Shown here: positions 48,479 to 63,500 of the stretch, piece after piece
How positions within the stretch are numbered: the first letter of the stretch is position 1
How the letters are laid out: every line of letters begins with the position of its first letter
Assembly (NCBI GenBank): GCA_002794775.1
Contig: NBAY01000006.1
Coordinates: 1,178,001-1,242,000, forward strand
Direction of reading: 5' to 3'
From: Porodaedalea pini
Lineage: Eukaryota > Basidiomycota > Agaricomycetes > Hymenochaetales > Hymenochaetaceae
Length of the DNA: 64,000 bases
Made by a program: the position numbers and the translations under genes
Notes under the pieces: model-generated
Told to the model about the DNA's origin: nothing
The model's input: only the letters and a program-made list of their open reading frames with translations
The model's database searches: none

Positions 48479-49040
48479 ATGGCCACCATGAGGAATACCT
48501 CGTCACGGGAACCACAACCACCTGTGAAGACGGGGATTACGAACACCCCTTTCAGCGAGCACCTCGGGAGAGCGGAGGAAAACTTCAATAGAGCCGAGGG
48601 ATTTCTACTGGGGCTGGTCAACAGGCGCTCTGCAACATTGGCAGATATAGATGGGAAGGGAAATGTGATAGATAAGTTTATGAAAGTACATCAAGCCGCC
48701 CTCGACGAGCTCCTCAAAAAATCTGCCGAGTTATTGCGTTTCCCAGATAAGGGATCAAATGTTACGTTCAAGACTAATGTCGACAAAATCATGATGCAGG
48801 AGACGGAATCAATAAGAAAAAAACAAGAAACTCAAAAAACAGCTTGACGACTACAGGACTTAAGCTTACAACAAGCATAACGTGCTCAAGGAGAAATTGG
48901 AGGCGATACAATCAAGAGGGAAGGATGCAATCTATCGTAAGGATATTCCTGCAATCGATCAGGCGACAAGGGATATGAATGCTGAATATGACAAGCATGC
49001 CCGAAGTAGAGGAAAACAGATAACTGCATTTTTGGCGTAG
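48479..49040 (+). pseudogene. Unrecognised coiled-coil protein, broken
   Basis: An intronless frame from ATG 48479 codes 122 charged residues (start MATMRNTSSREPQPP; middle FMKVHQAALDELLKKSAELL) and ends TAA-free in TGA at 48845. A second frame continues at once with KKLKKQLDDY, one TAA, then YNKHNVLKEKLEAIQ and RDMNAEYDKHARSRGKQITA, to TAG at 49038. The switch lies in an A-run near 48818-48832, where one base could be lost or gained. Together they look like one helical protein of about 185 residues. I do not recognise the family. Confidence 0.55.
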
Positions 49041-49164
49041 CCAGTGTGGATAGAGGTATACTGAGCCCATGTACTACTTCTCTCTCATGTTCTTGAGTCA
49101 TGTTCAGCATATTAAACATGAGCCAATACAAGCGTTCACGTTCGCAAAAGGGAAGCAGCCTGTC

Positions 49165-52124
<2,960 letters not shown>

Positions 52125-54079
52125 CTTTAGATTCCAATGGAAAAGCGCGAAGAGAGGTGAAAAAGGTGACTGGAGATAGAAGACTCAAGGAGGTTCGTCC
52201 TTTTGTGTCTCAGAAAGATAATTCCGTGTGAAACCGCGATCGAAGGCACTCGTTCTTTAGCACGATCAAGAACTCAGCTTCTATGGAACATGCAACCCGA
52301 CCACGCACACACTTCTCACAGTGAGTGTGGTCAGTCTGCCTATCGCTCGGATCCCTGGAGAATGGAGCGCTGCTTTGATAGGTACTTAGTTGTATCCAAT
52401 GACCAGGAAACGGATATACTTTTATGAGCTCACCCAATCACGGGAACTGTGTAATCCCGATACCGACATGCCAAATGAACAAAACCGCCATTTTTGTTTT
52501 TGAAGCAAACTTGAGATTTGTATTCTTCAAGGAAGGGTCGCAAGAACCTCTGAATTTTTTTTTAACATCATTAGCTGAGTCAGCGTTACATAATATTTAC
52601 TTGCGGCTCTTCCGGATGTGTTCTACGAGTAGCTGGACCTCGACAATGGTCATAACTCGAATTTCTCGTCGTCGCTCGCAGCCCGAACGATGCATAAAAC
52701 CAGAATGAAACCAGTACAAATGTGCGCCAGAAATTACACAACAAGCATGCCTTTAGCTCTCCGGTCTCTCGCGACTTTCTCTCAGGCTATCTCTGCTCTC
52801 CGTAGCACCTCCTGTCGAGCACCACGTCAGCTCATGTCGAAGAAGCGCACACCGACGTCAGCCACCATCGCTCCCATTATCCTCATTTCCGTGGTGTGCT
52901 TCCTGGGGTGCGAAGCTCCCGTTGGCGTTGATGCCGCCATACGCACTTCCGAGGACGCGTCCCCCAAGCCGCGCGCATTCTTTCTTGCTGGTTGTGTAGC
53001 CATCGTCAGCAGTGCGTGCTAGGAGCTTGGGCTCGAGTTTTTCCGAGGCGCTCTATTGCCTCGACCCCTCCTCGGCGAGACGTAGCGAAAGAGAAGGTTT
53101 ACGTCGACCACATCGAAGGTCTTCTGAAGGTCCGCGCAAGGAGTACACCCGTTTCGACATCATGTACCTGGAGGAGGTGCAGGAACCGATCAGAAATATG
53201 CCGTGGAGGGAGGAAGGCTGGACATGCATGTGTTGCAGCGGCAGGCATGCTAAACAATGTCAATGTTGTTCGAATATACATGTACCGCGGAGGAGTTGAG
53301 GTGATTCGCGCGAATGTGAATGTGGTACGTATTCTTGCCGCTCGTCTTCAAATATACAGCGATTCAAGGTATTCCAGGTGATGTTCAACACGCAGACAGC
53401 AGCGCGTGAGATGACGCAGCAGGAATCTCTGGGAGTGTCACGCTCATTGGAAGCATGAGCGGCAGCATCGTGAAAAAGAGATAGCACTACGGTTCCTACA
53501 GTGCAAGTAAATGCGCCGTGCTACAGATAGTGAAGATCTAGGTTACGAACCTGGAGAGAAGAAAGCGTGAGTCAACATGTTTTTGCCCAGATATATTCAT
53601 GTTCCGTGCGTCTCCTGCCCGCTTCTCTATCCGGTTTCTTAAGTCCGTGAAACTGATTGGGATACGAGTGAAAATGCAGACTGTCTGCTGAATTTCTCGA
53701 AAAAAAGCATCCGGACCTCGTCCAGAGGCTAGGATCAGATGTACCGCTTGGTTGCCACCGCACGAGCTGCACAGCACTGTTATCTAGCTTGCCTTCGACT
53801 CGTCGACATCATTTACCGGTAGCGAGTATATTCACCTCTATTTATGTCCTTGACAGACCAAGGACTCATCGTAATACTTTTCAGCATCCTCGTCACCGAT
53901 AGACACCACTCAATAGTAGCAAGTGATTACCGTTCCTTTATTGCATCAGCATTGGCATCAATATTATATAGTGTGACAAGATATTACATGCGTGCATAAC
54001 TATTTGTGCGTAGGTATGCACCTACAACAATGAACAATTCACGCAGTTAAGTCAAGTCAAGTGCATTTGGACCATTGCT
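52125..54079. other. Intergenic, 1.95 kb, no supported gene
   Basis: Upstream region of the GMC gene and 3' flank of DUF6533 copy B. The longest frame (52690-53022, + strand) contains a hydrophobic IAPIILISVVCFLGC segment after a basic stretch and could be a small membrane protein, but it has no family features and is not called. Confidence 0.4.
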
Positions 54080-56043
54080 TCAGTCGTGCAGTGTTGTTTC
54101 TTCCCCCCATGCCGAACCCAAGGCCGTTGACGTCGGGCCGAAGCCTAGACTCGAGTGCTCTCCCCACCGCGATCCTGCTCCGAGCCTCCATTTCCCTGCC
54201 TCCGTCTCCGCGTTCGGTGCCCGCTCCAAGGATGATATCTCACCCCTTGGCAAACCCACCCCACTCCCAGGCTCAGGCTCCGATCCCGAATTTGAGGATC
54301 CCGACAGTTCCACAAGCCTCACTCCTTGCTGCGCCGCACCAAGGCTAAGATGCGCAGAGGCGGCGCCACGCAGGTTGAGCACGATGCGGCTCCCGATGAC
54401 GCTGTAACTAGCACGTAGCACGGGCGTTAGTGCTGCTGCAAGCCCCGAGTGCGAAAGGGGCAGGGTGGAGAGAAGAAGGAGGTTGGAGAGTCCGAGGGCT
54501 AGCGAACAGAGGAAGGGGTATTAGAGAGAATAGAAGACAGTGTGGTGAAAAGGGGATGGACTCACCGAACATGATGCAATAATATGCGAAGCCATCTCGG
54601 ATCAGAACGGTGAGGAGGCGCGTGTGCGCGATCTTGTCTGTAGTAATTGCAAGTCAATTTGACCCAACTTCTGACGTGACAAGAAACTTACAGGACCGGA
54701 GCGCCTTCGCTAGTGTGAGCACGAAAAGGACTGTATCAAATGCAATGACGCCTGCCCATGCAGGGATAGTGGTCGTCGGGCTGAGCGTTAGGAGGCCACT
54801 GTTGCAGCCCAGTATCGGGCGGAGGCTGTGGGCAGACGACTATAAGCTCATATGCGTAGAACAACATACACAGGAATGCGACACACAGTTGGCCCATGGA
54901 GACTGCATGAGGGGAATAACGATGACGTTCAGCCTAGGAGCGGACGAGACTGGAGCGAAAGAGTGTACTCACAGGTAAACTCCCGCATGATGCGCGACAG
55001 GGTTACAAGAATGACAGTATCCGTAGCCTACGTAGAACACCGAAGCGTCAGTTCTAGTCTTGACTCAAACTAGGTAAAACTTAGTAAAGAAGCAACTCAC
55101 AAACAAGCTGAGCCCGAGCAGGATGATGATCGTGCGCCTTCGATCCCATATTGCAATTGTCCGCAGAATAATGACAACTACGTTCCAAAGTCCAAATAAA
55201 AATTCGGATCGATCAAGAGCTACCAATTGAACGTACTTTGAAGCGGAATTAAGAAAACTAATGTCCCCCTGAAAGTCAATTTCAGTGATTGCCTTAAGAC
55301 AACGAAAGAGAGACGAAGCACGGACCAGATGCCAAGGTACGCCTCAAATTTGCAGCTGCAGAATGTGGGTCAATTAGAGACATGGCGGAACGCAAAGCTA
55401 TTTGTCACTGACAACTGTCGATAACATTTCAGCATGCTGATTTGGACTCCAATGAAGGCGCTTACTGGCTCAGATGCATGTAGGTCTACCGAATCTACAG
55501 AGCAGACAGACTATGGTAAGTGACAAATCTGACATGATGACAAAACTAGACTTCTGCGGTACACTCACAGACGAGCCAAAATATCCCCTCAATTGCCACG
55601 GGATATCGGGTGACAAAGTATAGGATTTTTCCTTGTGACCATCACGCTTTCCAGATTAGTGAAACCTGTCGACGATGGATTAGCTCACGAGTCTCAGAGA
55701 GATGCTGAGTTACGAGAGAACTTCTCTGAAGAAAACCGGATTTTAGTTGGTTTAAGGTAGAAGTGTATGCAAGGACGTACTGATCAATCGTTATCAGAAT
55801 GTCGTATAGCATGACTACTACTGCGGCAACTGTACGTGTCCAACCAGTGAGAAGAGATCAGTATCAGTGCTGTGAATGACGCACCATCCAGATACTTGCA
55901 TAAAGACTGGAGTCAAACTTTTGCTTAAAGGGGACGAATGAGACAAGACCTACTCTAGAGGTCTGCTGATCTTGAACAGCTTGATTTAACAGCTTGAGCT
56001 CATCCGCCAGAGATAAGCCACTGGTGTAGTCGATCAAGCTCAT
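54080..56043 (-). pseudogene. DUF6533 family membrane protein, decayed copy B
   Basis: Start MSLIDYTSGLSLADELKLLN (56043), then the same 10 nt exon (YL) as in copy A, AAVVVMLYDILITID, and WSQGKILYFVTRYPVAIEGI. In this exon the codon before WSQGK is TGA (55642-55644), while copy A has CGG (Arg). CKFEAYLGIWS, TRLLTVLIRDGFAYYCIM and YSVIGSRIVLNLRGAA follow, to a stop at 54080. The C-terminal extension is rich in Gly, Ser and Glu. Copies A and B are inverted with respect to each other, about 10 kb apart around four or five genes. Confidence 0.7.
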
Positions 56044-56810
56044 TATAACAGTCAAGTCCGATGGTGGGCGATCCCGTCAAAGGGCATCAAGCCCTCGAAC
56101 ATGTCCTCTTATATAGTAAGTTCAACTCTGAAACCGAGTAAGACCGCAATGGTCAGCTATTCCCCAGTGAGGCATCGTGGATAGCCACCGCCACAGGGAA
56201 GCTCGATGAGATGCTGATATGTGGCTCTCAGAATTCGAGATGCCAGGTATATCAAAACACCCGTATCCCCACATCATGCATCAGACACAGCTTACAGCAG
56301 CAGCAATCTGCGTGCACTGAGTGAATGTTGTTCCGTGCCCCAGGCACTCATACGGAAGTTGAAAAACAGATGATATAGGGCTCGTTTAACGATTGGGCTT
56401 GATGAAGAGTGAGGAAAGAAGGAAGGGATGGCAGACTGCCTGCACAGGGCGAAGACCGAATCAGTTCGAAGTGATGAAATGTTGAAGAGGGGTGGCTATG
56501 TTGTGCAAGATCGCAGTCTTGATCCACAAAAATGCTATCGGATGGAGCATACTTTGGAACAAATACATCTCCTTCCTCATGAATCATTCCCAGCGACGTA
56601 CTCTGAACACCTGAAGAACAGCACTCATCGCTGGTGGAGGCTTTGAGGCCTTAAAGACCGAGTCACTCGAGAAAGGTGCTCGAACTATGCCGAATATCAT
56701 TCTTCAGGATGTAACATAAATATCGCAAAGCTATTCGTCGGGCACAATATTAATGTAAATGAGCGGATGAAACGAGGGAAATTGTAGTTGTCTCCATTAA
56801 TATTGGTAAA
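56044..56810. other. Intergenic, upstream of DUF6533 copy B
   Basis: No gene recognised; short open frames on both strands overlap each other. Confidence 0.4.
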
Positions 56811-56819
56811 ACAGACACT

Positions 56820-57558
56820 GGGGGTGCGCAATTGCCGCGAGTTGTGCGTGCGTTCCCACGCACCTCGGCAGTGATCCCAAGTGTCGGAGTGTCAAAAAAA
56901 AGTGACTCTCAAAATCTTCCCTTTTTGCCAGCTCCATATCTTCTTCAACATGTGATTAAAAATCAAGAAAAAATCATAACATAGTATGAATTAAGTGGAA
57001 TCACAAATTGTTCAGAGGATTTTTTTATAACTACATTATTTATAAAAATACAAAGGTTTCTTGGGCTAAACTAAGTGTACCTCAATGAATTATTTTTTTA
57101 AAGCAGATTCCTCTGAACAAAATGTAGAATAGTTCATTCACAGTAATTTCCATTAAGAAATTTGGGCAAATAAATGACGTGGTGAGGTGCAAGAGAACCC
57201 GGAAGAGGTGAAGTTCACTCAGAGTCACTGTGTACATAGGCATTTTGACTATTTTTCTCACGGAAGATCAGCGTCTTGACGCGTCAACATGTCTCAACCT
57301 TCGTACCTCACAGAATTATTTGTCTCATATAATGTAATTCTGTTAATAAATTCACATTCTGATGTATTTGAGCACTCAAAATGACTTCAATATGTAATAC
57401 TAGTCAAATTCAAGCCACCTCCTGTGTTCCATGTTATTCTGCAATTTTCACAATCACTAGGCACACTCTTGTTGCCACCTGATTGCTATATAAAGTAAGT
57501 ATAAGAGCTCCAACCTAAAAATCTGTGCATGCGCGACTCGCAGCAATTGCGCACCCCC
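56820..57558. mobile_element. 739 bp non-autonomous element with 9 bp TSD (Mutator-like)
   Basis: The ends are inverted repeats of about 32 bp: left GGGGGTGCGCAATTGCCGCG and right (reverse complement) GGGGGTGCGCAATTGCTGCG, with four mismatches over 32 positions. The element is flanked on both sides by ACAGACACT (56811-56819 and 57559-57567), a perfect 9 bp direct repeat. A 9 bp duplication with long inverted ends fits Mutator-like elements. The inside is AT-rich without a coding frame, so it would depend on a transposase from elsewhere. Confidence 0.85.
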
Positions 57559-57567
57559 ACAGACACT

Positions 57568-58305
57568 CCTCATTCACATGTGGCTGTGGCACGTGCATGC
57601 GTCACAGCTGAGACCATATCGTGGATGCATTTCTTTTTGTGCCCAGGACTCATCTCAAGCTTATAGATCAGGGATACGAAGCTCAAAATTGGAAGAAGCT
57701 AGCTGGAAGTGTCCTTTGCTCATTCATATCGCTGCAGATGTACTAGCAGAAGAAAATGGAAAATCATCAACCACTTGAAACCATTTGCTACAATCTATGC
57801 AAGTTGCAGCGATACACATGCTTCCATATGGGGATACACTAAAGCTTGCCAGGATATGATGCTAATTAATTGTGATTGATGCAAGAGCATCTGGTAGAGT
57901 CATGCTTCCTTTGCTATTGATGCCTTTCATTTTTAGTCACATGCCCTCTACCCATCCTTGCCAGAGCCCCTTCTGCCTCTAATGCGACAGGTTACAAGCA
58001 AGAAAATGAGATCAAGACATAGCACCATGGCAGAGTCTATAGATGTTGTAAATCACAGACAAAATGATAAAGCAAGGTCAAAGGATACAAAAAGGTCAGA
58101 GTTGACTCGGAGCGGATCAGGCAGACCATCCTAAACACACCCTTCAAGTGCATCTGCATCTACACACCCCAGTACTCCAGTTTTAATGCCAATAAGCGCA
58201 AAATCCACTCCAAAGACAGGAAAAAAGCACACAGATGCAAAACCTGCTTCAAAGCAGGAAACTGTCTCAGTGGCAGCTGTCTCTACAGACACTAAAAATG
58301 TACTC
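57568..58305. other. Degenerate region between the two mobile elements
   Basis: No gene recognised. On the + strand, 58000-58310 reads as two adjoining frames rich in Ser, Thr and Lys (for example KSTPKTGKKHTDAKPASKQE) with one TAA between them, and the LTR starts within the last codon. This could be a fragment of an older element cut by the gypsy insertion. Confidence 0.35.
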
Positions 58306-58727
58306 TGTTAGGACTCGAACTTTTCCTTTCTTTTATTTTCCTTTTATCATTTCCTTTCTTTTAATCGATCCTTCTCATTATATTTAATCGTCTTTTCAAT
58401 CATTTCTCACACTCCCTCCACATGACCTTCATTCATTCCATTCTGCTCGTTTATGTAACTTTAGATAATATAGTCCCACGGTCGCTGCTATAAGAGGTCT
58501 CAGGAATCGCATGAACTCCTTGTTCTGCTTTTCCTCCTACCTCCGTGACGACCTAGGTGAGACTCGCTCCCCTTGTATTAGTTTAGACTGGTATTAATCC
58601 TCCTACCTCCGCGACGACCTAGCCTGAGTAAGCGTGTCCCAAGTCTACGCTCGAGTATAACACGTCCCAGACGATAGTCAGCTGAGGCCTGCCCAGTCCG
58701 AGTCGTCCCCTGGGCTCCCACCTAACA
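58306..58727 (+). repeat. Candidate 5' long terminal repeat of the gypsy element
   Basis: It begins TGTTAGGACTCGAAC and a matching inverted end CCTAACA is found at 58721-58727, giving an LTR of about 422 bp. The 3' copy would lie outside the window, so the limits are not proven. Another possible end is TAACA near 58660. Confidence 0.45.
58532..58622 (+). repeat. Direct repeat inside the LTR
   Basis: A 25 bp unit (TCCTCCTACCTCCG, then GACGACCTAG) occurs at 58532-58556 and 58598-58622, 66 bp apart, with one mismatch (T/C). Tandem duplications of this kind are common in LTR U3/R regions and can repeat promoter elements. Confidence 0.7.
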
Positions 58728-59200
58728 TAAAAGCAGAACCTCACCCAGGCTCATCCCCAGTGTACGTCATCGCTGTTGACTCGCCTTCACTCGGTCTAGA
58801 GGAGCGCTCCCCTCGACGGACTTGATGTGTAAACCCCCTAAATGACAACCCTCAACCCTGCCCAGACGTTTTCGGACGTTCGTGTATTATGTAAACATTT
58901 CAACCGACATTTCCCGACCCTGGCTCTACGAATTAGCCTCTGGTGGAGCACGCACCTGACGTGGACATGGATAACCAGACGAGTACAAACTTCGATGACA
59001 ATTTCATTTGTGATCTTGCTTGGATCCTACCGCCTCATCATCAATTTTGCCGATGAACCCGTTCAACGTTGGCGTAACCCCGGATCGAACGCACAACCGA
59101 TCCCTGTCCCTCCGCCAATGTCAAGATAGATCTTACCGATGAACAGCGACGGGCCCTTCCTGCATCAGCCCGTTGGGATCCAGACCAACCAAGTTATGTC

Positions 59201-60520
59201 GTGACCAACAATAGCGGCGTCACACACGACATCTGGTGGAGTGAAATCCAATGCGCCTGGTATTTGTCAGATGAACGAGGAAGGAGAGCCAGGTGGCCCC
59301 CAGCCGCTCCATCGTCACCTGCACCATCGACGTCAACTATCAACCTACCACCGACCCCAGTTCCCTACTGTGAAACCAACAGAGACCCCTCACCACCGAC
59401 CCCCCCAGAACCTTCGACGCCCACACCCGAGCCCGCAATGTCGGCAGGAGGCTTCAGTCAGCAGCAGATGGAGCAGATCGCAGCCATCATCGCAAATGCC
59501 TTCGCCCATCAGGCGAATAACGCCCCCGCACCGGTTGTGGCGGCTAACCCCCCGACCCCCAACATAGACGTCGCCCGGCCACGTGAATTCACTGGCGGCG
59601 ACGACTACCTAGACTTCAAGCGCAAGGTCCTTCTTTTCGTCTCTGCAAACCTGAACAGATACCCCACGTCGGAGAGTAAGATCTACATTGCTCTCTCCTA
59701 CCTGAAAGGTGGTAATGCGGCGACGTGGGCGCAGAATTACGTAGAGGAATCAATGATGGCTGGCATTGTAACCTTCACCGACAGTTGGACAAGATTCCAA
59801 GAGCGCCTGGACGCCTTGTTCGATGATCCGAACCGGAAGGAAAAGGCGCTGGCGAAGTTCCGGACTAAAGTACAGAAGGACCTCACCACCGACAAATTCT
59901 TCCAGGATCTCGACGTCGTGATCACAAGAGCGGGTTTGACGGATGACAGCATCATCTGTGACTGGCTGAAGCGAGCAATGAACATTGAAGTGGTGCGAGG
60001 GGTACTACGGTCAACACCAGTCCCGACGACGTATGAAGACTGGAAAAAGAAGGTGATCGAGATCGACTGGGGCGAGCAACAGATTCGCACCATCCAACGA
60101 GGCCGTGCCTTCCCGCCCCCACCACGCCCACCACAGCTGCATGGACCCCCAGCTCGTCGCCAGTTGACAGCCCCCCATGTCGACAAACACGATGCGACAG
60201 GCGTCACCTTCGGAGGAGCAGGCCAGCCGATGGACGTCTCCATGAACGAAGCACAACGCCGACACACGTGCTGGATCTGTGGCCAGCTTGGTCACTTCAA
60301 GGATGCATGCCCGCAAGGGAAGACGATTGTGCAGCGTATGCTGCAGATGATGGCACCCGGCGAACGTCGCCTCCTTGCCGATGAACTAGGGGCAATGAAG
60401 GAATCGGCATTCGAGGAAGTCATAGGCACTTGGAGGTCGACTGTGGAGAACTGCGTGGAGGAAGAAGGTGATGATGAAGAGGTCGTCGACTCACAGGGTT
60501 TTGCGAGTGGTCAGGTGTAG
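59201..60520 (+). CDS. gag: Gag polyprotein of the gypsy element
   Basis: The frame is open over 439 codons. The first ATG in a good place is at 59438 (MSAGGFSQQQMEQIAAIIAN); codons before it lie in frame but begin with GTG, and the true N-terminus may be further left, beyond a frame break. Residues after a Pro-rich stretch include DYLDFKRKVLLFVSAN, YIALSYLKGGNAATWAQNY and DSWTRFQERLDALFDDPN, a retrotransposon-gag-type capsid, then CWICGQLGHFKDACP, a CCHC zinc knuckle. The stop is TAG at 60518-60520. It packages the element RNA. Confidence 0.85.
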   Translation: MTNNSGVTHDIWWSEIQCAWYLSDERGRRARWPPAAPSSPAPSTSTINLPPTPVPYCETNRDPSPPTPPEPSTPTPEPAMSAGGFSQQQMEQIAAIIANAFAHQANNAPAPVVAANPPTPNIDVARPREFTGGDDYLDFKRKVLLFVSANLNRYPTSESKIYIALSYLKGGNAATWAQNYVEESMMAGIVTFTDSWTRFQERLDALFDDPNRKEKALAKFRTKVQKDLTTDKFFQDLDVVITRAGLTDDSIICDWLKRAMNIEVVRGVLRSTPVPTTYEDWKKKVIEIDWGEQQIRTIQRGRAFPPPPRPPQLHGPPARRQLTAPHVDKHDATGVTFGGAGQPMDVSMNEAQRRHTCWICGQLGHFKDACPQGKTIVQRMLQMMAPGERRLLADELGAMKESAFEEVIGTWRSTVENCVEEEGDDEEVVDSQGFASGQV

Positions 60521-60528
60521 CCACCAGG

Positions 60529-63500
60529 ATGACTGACCGAGAAGTTCCAAGGGTTTCAAGTTCGGATCCGTTAAAATATAGTCAACCACCTGTACAATAT
60601 CTAGATGCAAACAGCGTCGATGACTTTTCCGACTATGAAGACCCTACTGGTGTGAATGAAGAAGACGTTGAAGAGAAATTGTTCATGAGGGGAACTGGCA
60701 GACGCCAGCTGGACCTCCTCCTGAACATCGGACACAGCGTAGCGGGTGAGACGAGAGAGGTGGATGCACATGCCCTCGTGGATTCGGGATGCACAGGATC
60801 ATGCATCGACGTGAGGTTCATCGAACGATACAGGTTGGAAACCAAACGATACATTCGGCCTCTCACAGTGCTCAATGCCGACGGCACACACAATGAAGCC
60901 GGGTTGATCGAAGAATACATCGACGTCGAGCTTATGATTGGGCCCCACAGGGAGAGGATTGTCCTTGTGGTGACATCGCTGGCATCGTCAAACATCTTCC
61001 TTGGTTATGATTGGCTTTGATGTCACAACCCGGAGGTCGACTGGAAGGCGGGTTTGATTGAATTCACCCGTTGCCCAGAGGAGTGCACAATCGTAAAGGA
61101 GGACGTGAGAAAGGTGGAGGAGGCCGTGGAAGAGATGAGGAGGATGAGGGGGGTGAGAGAAGTGCGAATGGACAAGGCATCCTGGCCCGCATATCTCAAC
61201 GACTACGCCGACATCTTCTCGGAGAAAGGATTCGAGAAGCTACCGGAACACCACCCCTGGGACCACGTCATCGATCTGAAACCCGACTTCAAGCCAAGCG
61301 ACTGCAAGATCTATCCGCTGATGCCGACGGAACAACAGTCGTTAAAGGACTTCCTCGAAGAGAACCTGAAGTCAGGCCGCATACGAAAGTCAATCTCGCC
61401 GATGGCCTCGCCCTTCTTCTTCATCAAGAAGGCCGACAAGTCCCTACGCCCGATCCAGGATTACCGAAAACTCAACGACGGTACAATCAAGAATAAATAT
61501 CCCCTCCCTCTCATTGACGAACTTGTCGACAAGGTCAAGAAAGCGAAGTACATCACTAAGCTTGACCTTTGATGGGGATACTACAACGTCCGGATCCGCG
61601 AAGGCGACGAGTGGAAAGCAGTGTTTCGCACGAATATGGGCCTCTTTGAACCTACGGTCATGTTCTTTGGTCTTTGCAACGCACCGGTGACATTCCAGGC
61701 CTTTGTCAACCACATCTTCAAGGGACTGATCTACGACAACTTGATCATCGTCTATCTCAACGACATCCTCATTCTCTCACAAACTCTTGAGGAACACATT
61801 GAGACGTCAAGGTGTGTCCTTCAGATCTTGTGAGAAAACGGCCTGTACCTGAAGCCAGAAAAATGCGAATTCAACGCTAAGACCGTGAAGTACCTCGGGC
61901 ACATCGTCAGCAATGGTGAAATCAAGGCTGACCCAGTGAAGACAGAGGCGATCGCAGACTGGCCGGTTCCACAAAACCTCAAGCAGTTACAGCAATTCCT
62001 CAGCATGGGCAACTGGCTGCGACGGTTCATCAAGGACTACAGCAAGATAGTCCATCTGCTGACGTCGCTAGCAGGTAAAAAGGACTGGGTATGGGAGACC
62101 AAACAGCAGGAAGCGTTCGAGGAGCTGAGACGATGTCTCTGCTCACCTCCAGTCCTGGCCATCGCCAACGATGAGGGCCCTTTCCGCGTCGAGGCAGACT
62201 CGTCAAACTTCGCACTTGGAGGTGTGTTGTTGCAGAAACAGGAAGGCAAGTGGAGGGTGGTCACCTACAGGTCGGAAGCGCTCCTGCCAGCGGAACGGAA
62301 CTACGAGATCTACGACAAGGAGATGCTCGCAATTGTTTCAGCGCTCAAGGAGTGGAGGCAATACCTCCTTGGCGCCCATCACCCCATCGAGATCTGGTCC
62401 GATCATGCCAACCCCACCTACTTCAGGTCGGCACAAAAGCTGAGCTATCGACAAGCTCGCTGGTGAACAGAGCTTGAAGAATTTGACTTCCACCTTGAGC
62501 ACAAGTCAGGGAAGACGATGGCAAGGTGGACTTACTGTCGTGCAAGGCAGGCTATGACAAGGGAAAAGATGACAATGACGATGTCGTGTTCATCAAAGAC
62601 AAGTGGCTGAATCATGGAGTGGTGAGGACATCGCGTGAGGAGGTGTTGGAATGAGTGGGTGACGCGCAGAGGGTGCAGGACGAGTCAGAGAGGCCGACGG
62701 GGATGACAGAGGTCGACGGGTTGTGGCGCATGAAAGGCAAAGTGTATGTGCTGTCATGAATGAAGGAGGCCATATTGCGGGAATGTCACGACTCGGTTCT
62801 GGCGGGACACCCAGGAGCGTCAAAAACGGTGGAGCTCGTCCGTCGAGACTTCTGGTGGACGTCAATGTTCTCCGACGTCAGAGCATATGTCCGAGGGTGT
62901 GATCGCTGTCAGCGGACAAAGGCTCTAAGGGTGTCGAGGTCGAGGCCGCTTCACCCAAATGCAATCCCAGAAGCTCCTTGGGAAGTTGTCACAGTCAATC
63001 TCATCGGAGAACTCCCAGACTCCAAGAGACACAATGTGATCTGCGTCTTTGTGGACAGGTTCTCGAAGCAGATGCACGCGATCCTGATGACGACAAAATT
63101 GTCAGCGGAAGGCATGGCCCAGTTGTACCGCGACTACGTCTTCCATCTCCACGGCTTGCCAAAGAAGATCATCCATGACCGAGGCACACAGTTCGATGCA
63201 TCGATGATGAAGGAACTGTACAAGCTCCTGCACATCGAAGGCAATCCATCAACGGCGTATCACCCACAGATGGATGGTCAGATGGAACGCGTCAACCAAG
63301 AGCTCGAACAGTATCTTCAACTCTTTGTTAACCATCGGCAATCGGACTGGAAGGACTGGCTACCTCTCGCAGAGTTTGCGTACAATAACCGCAAACACTC
63401 AGCGACAAAGATGTCCCCCTTCTACGTGAACACAGGACGTCACCCCTTGAGCTTTGACACAACACAAACCTCATCTGCCAACATGTCGGCGGAAGAATTC

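Noticed and set aside
52690..53022. A 110-codon + strand frame as a small membrane protein gene.
   Set aside because: One hydrophobic stretch only, no family features, no splice or promoter support.
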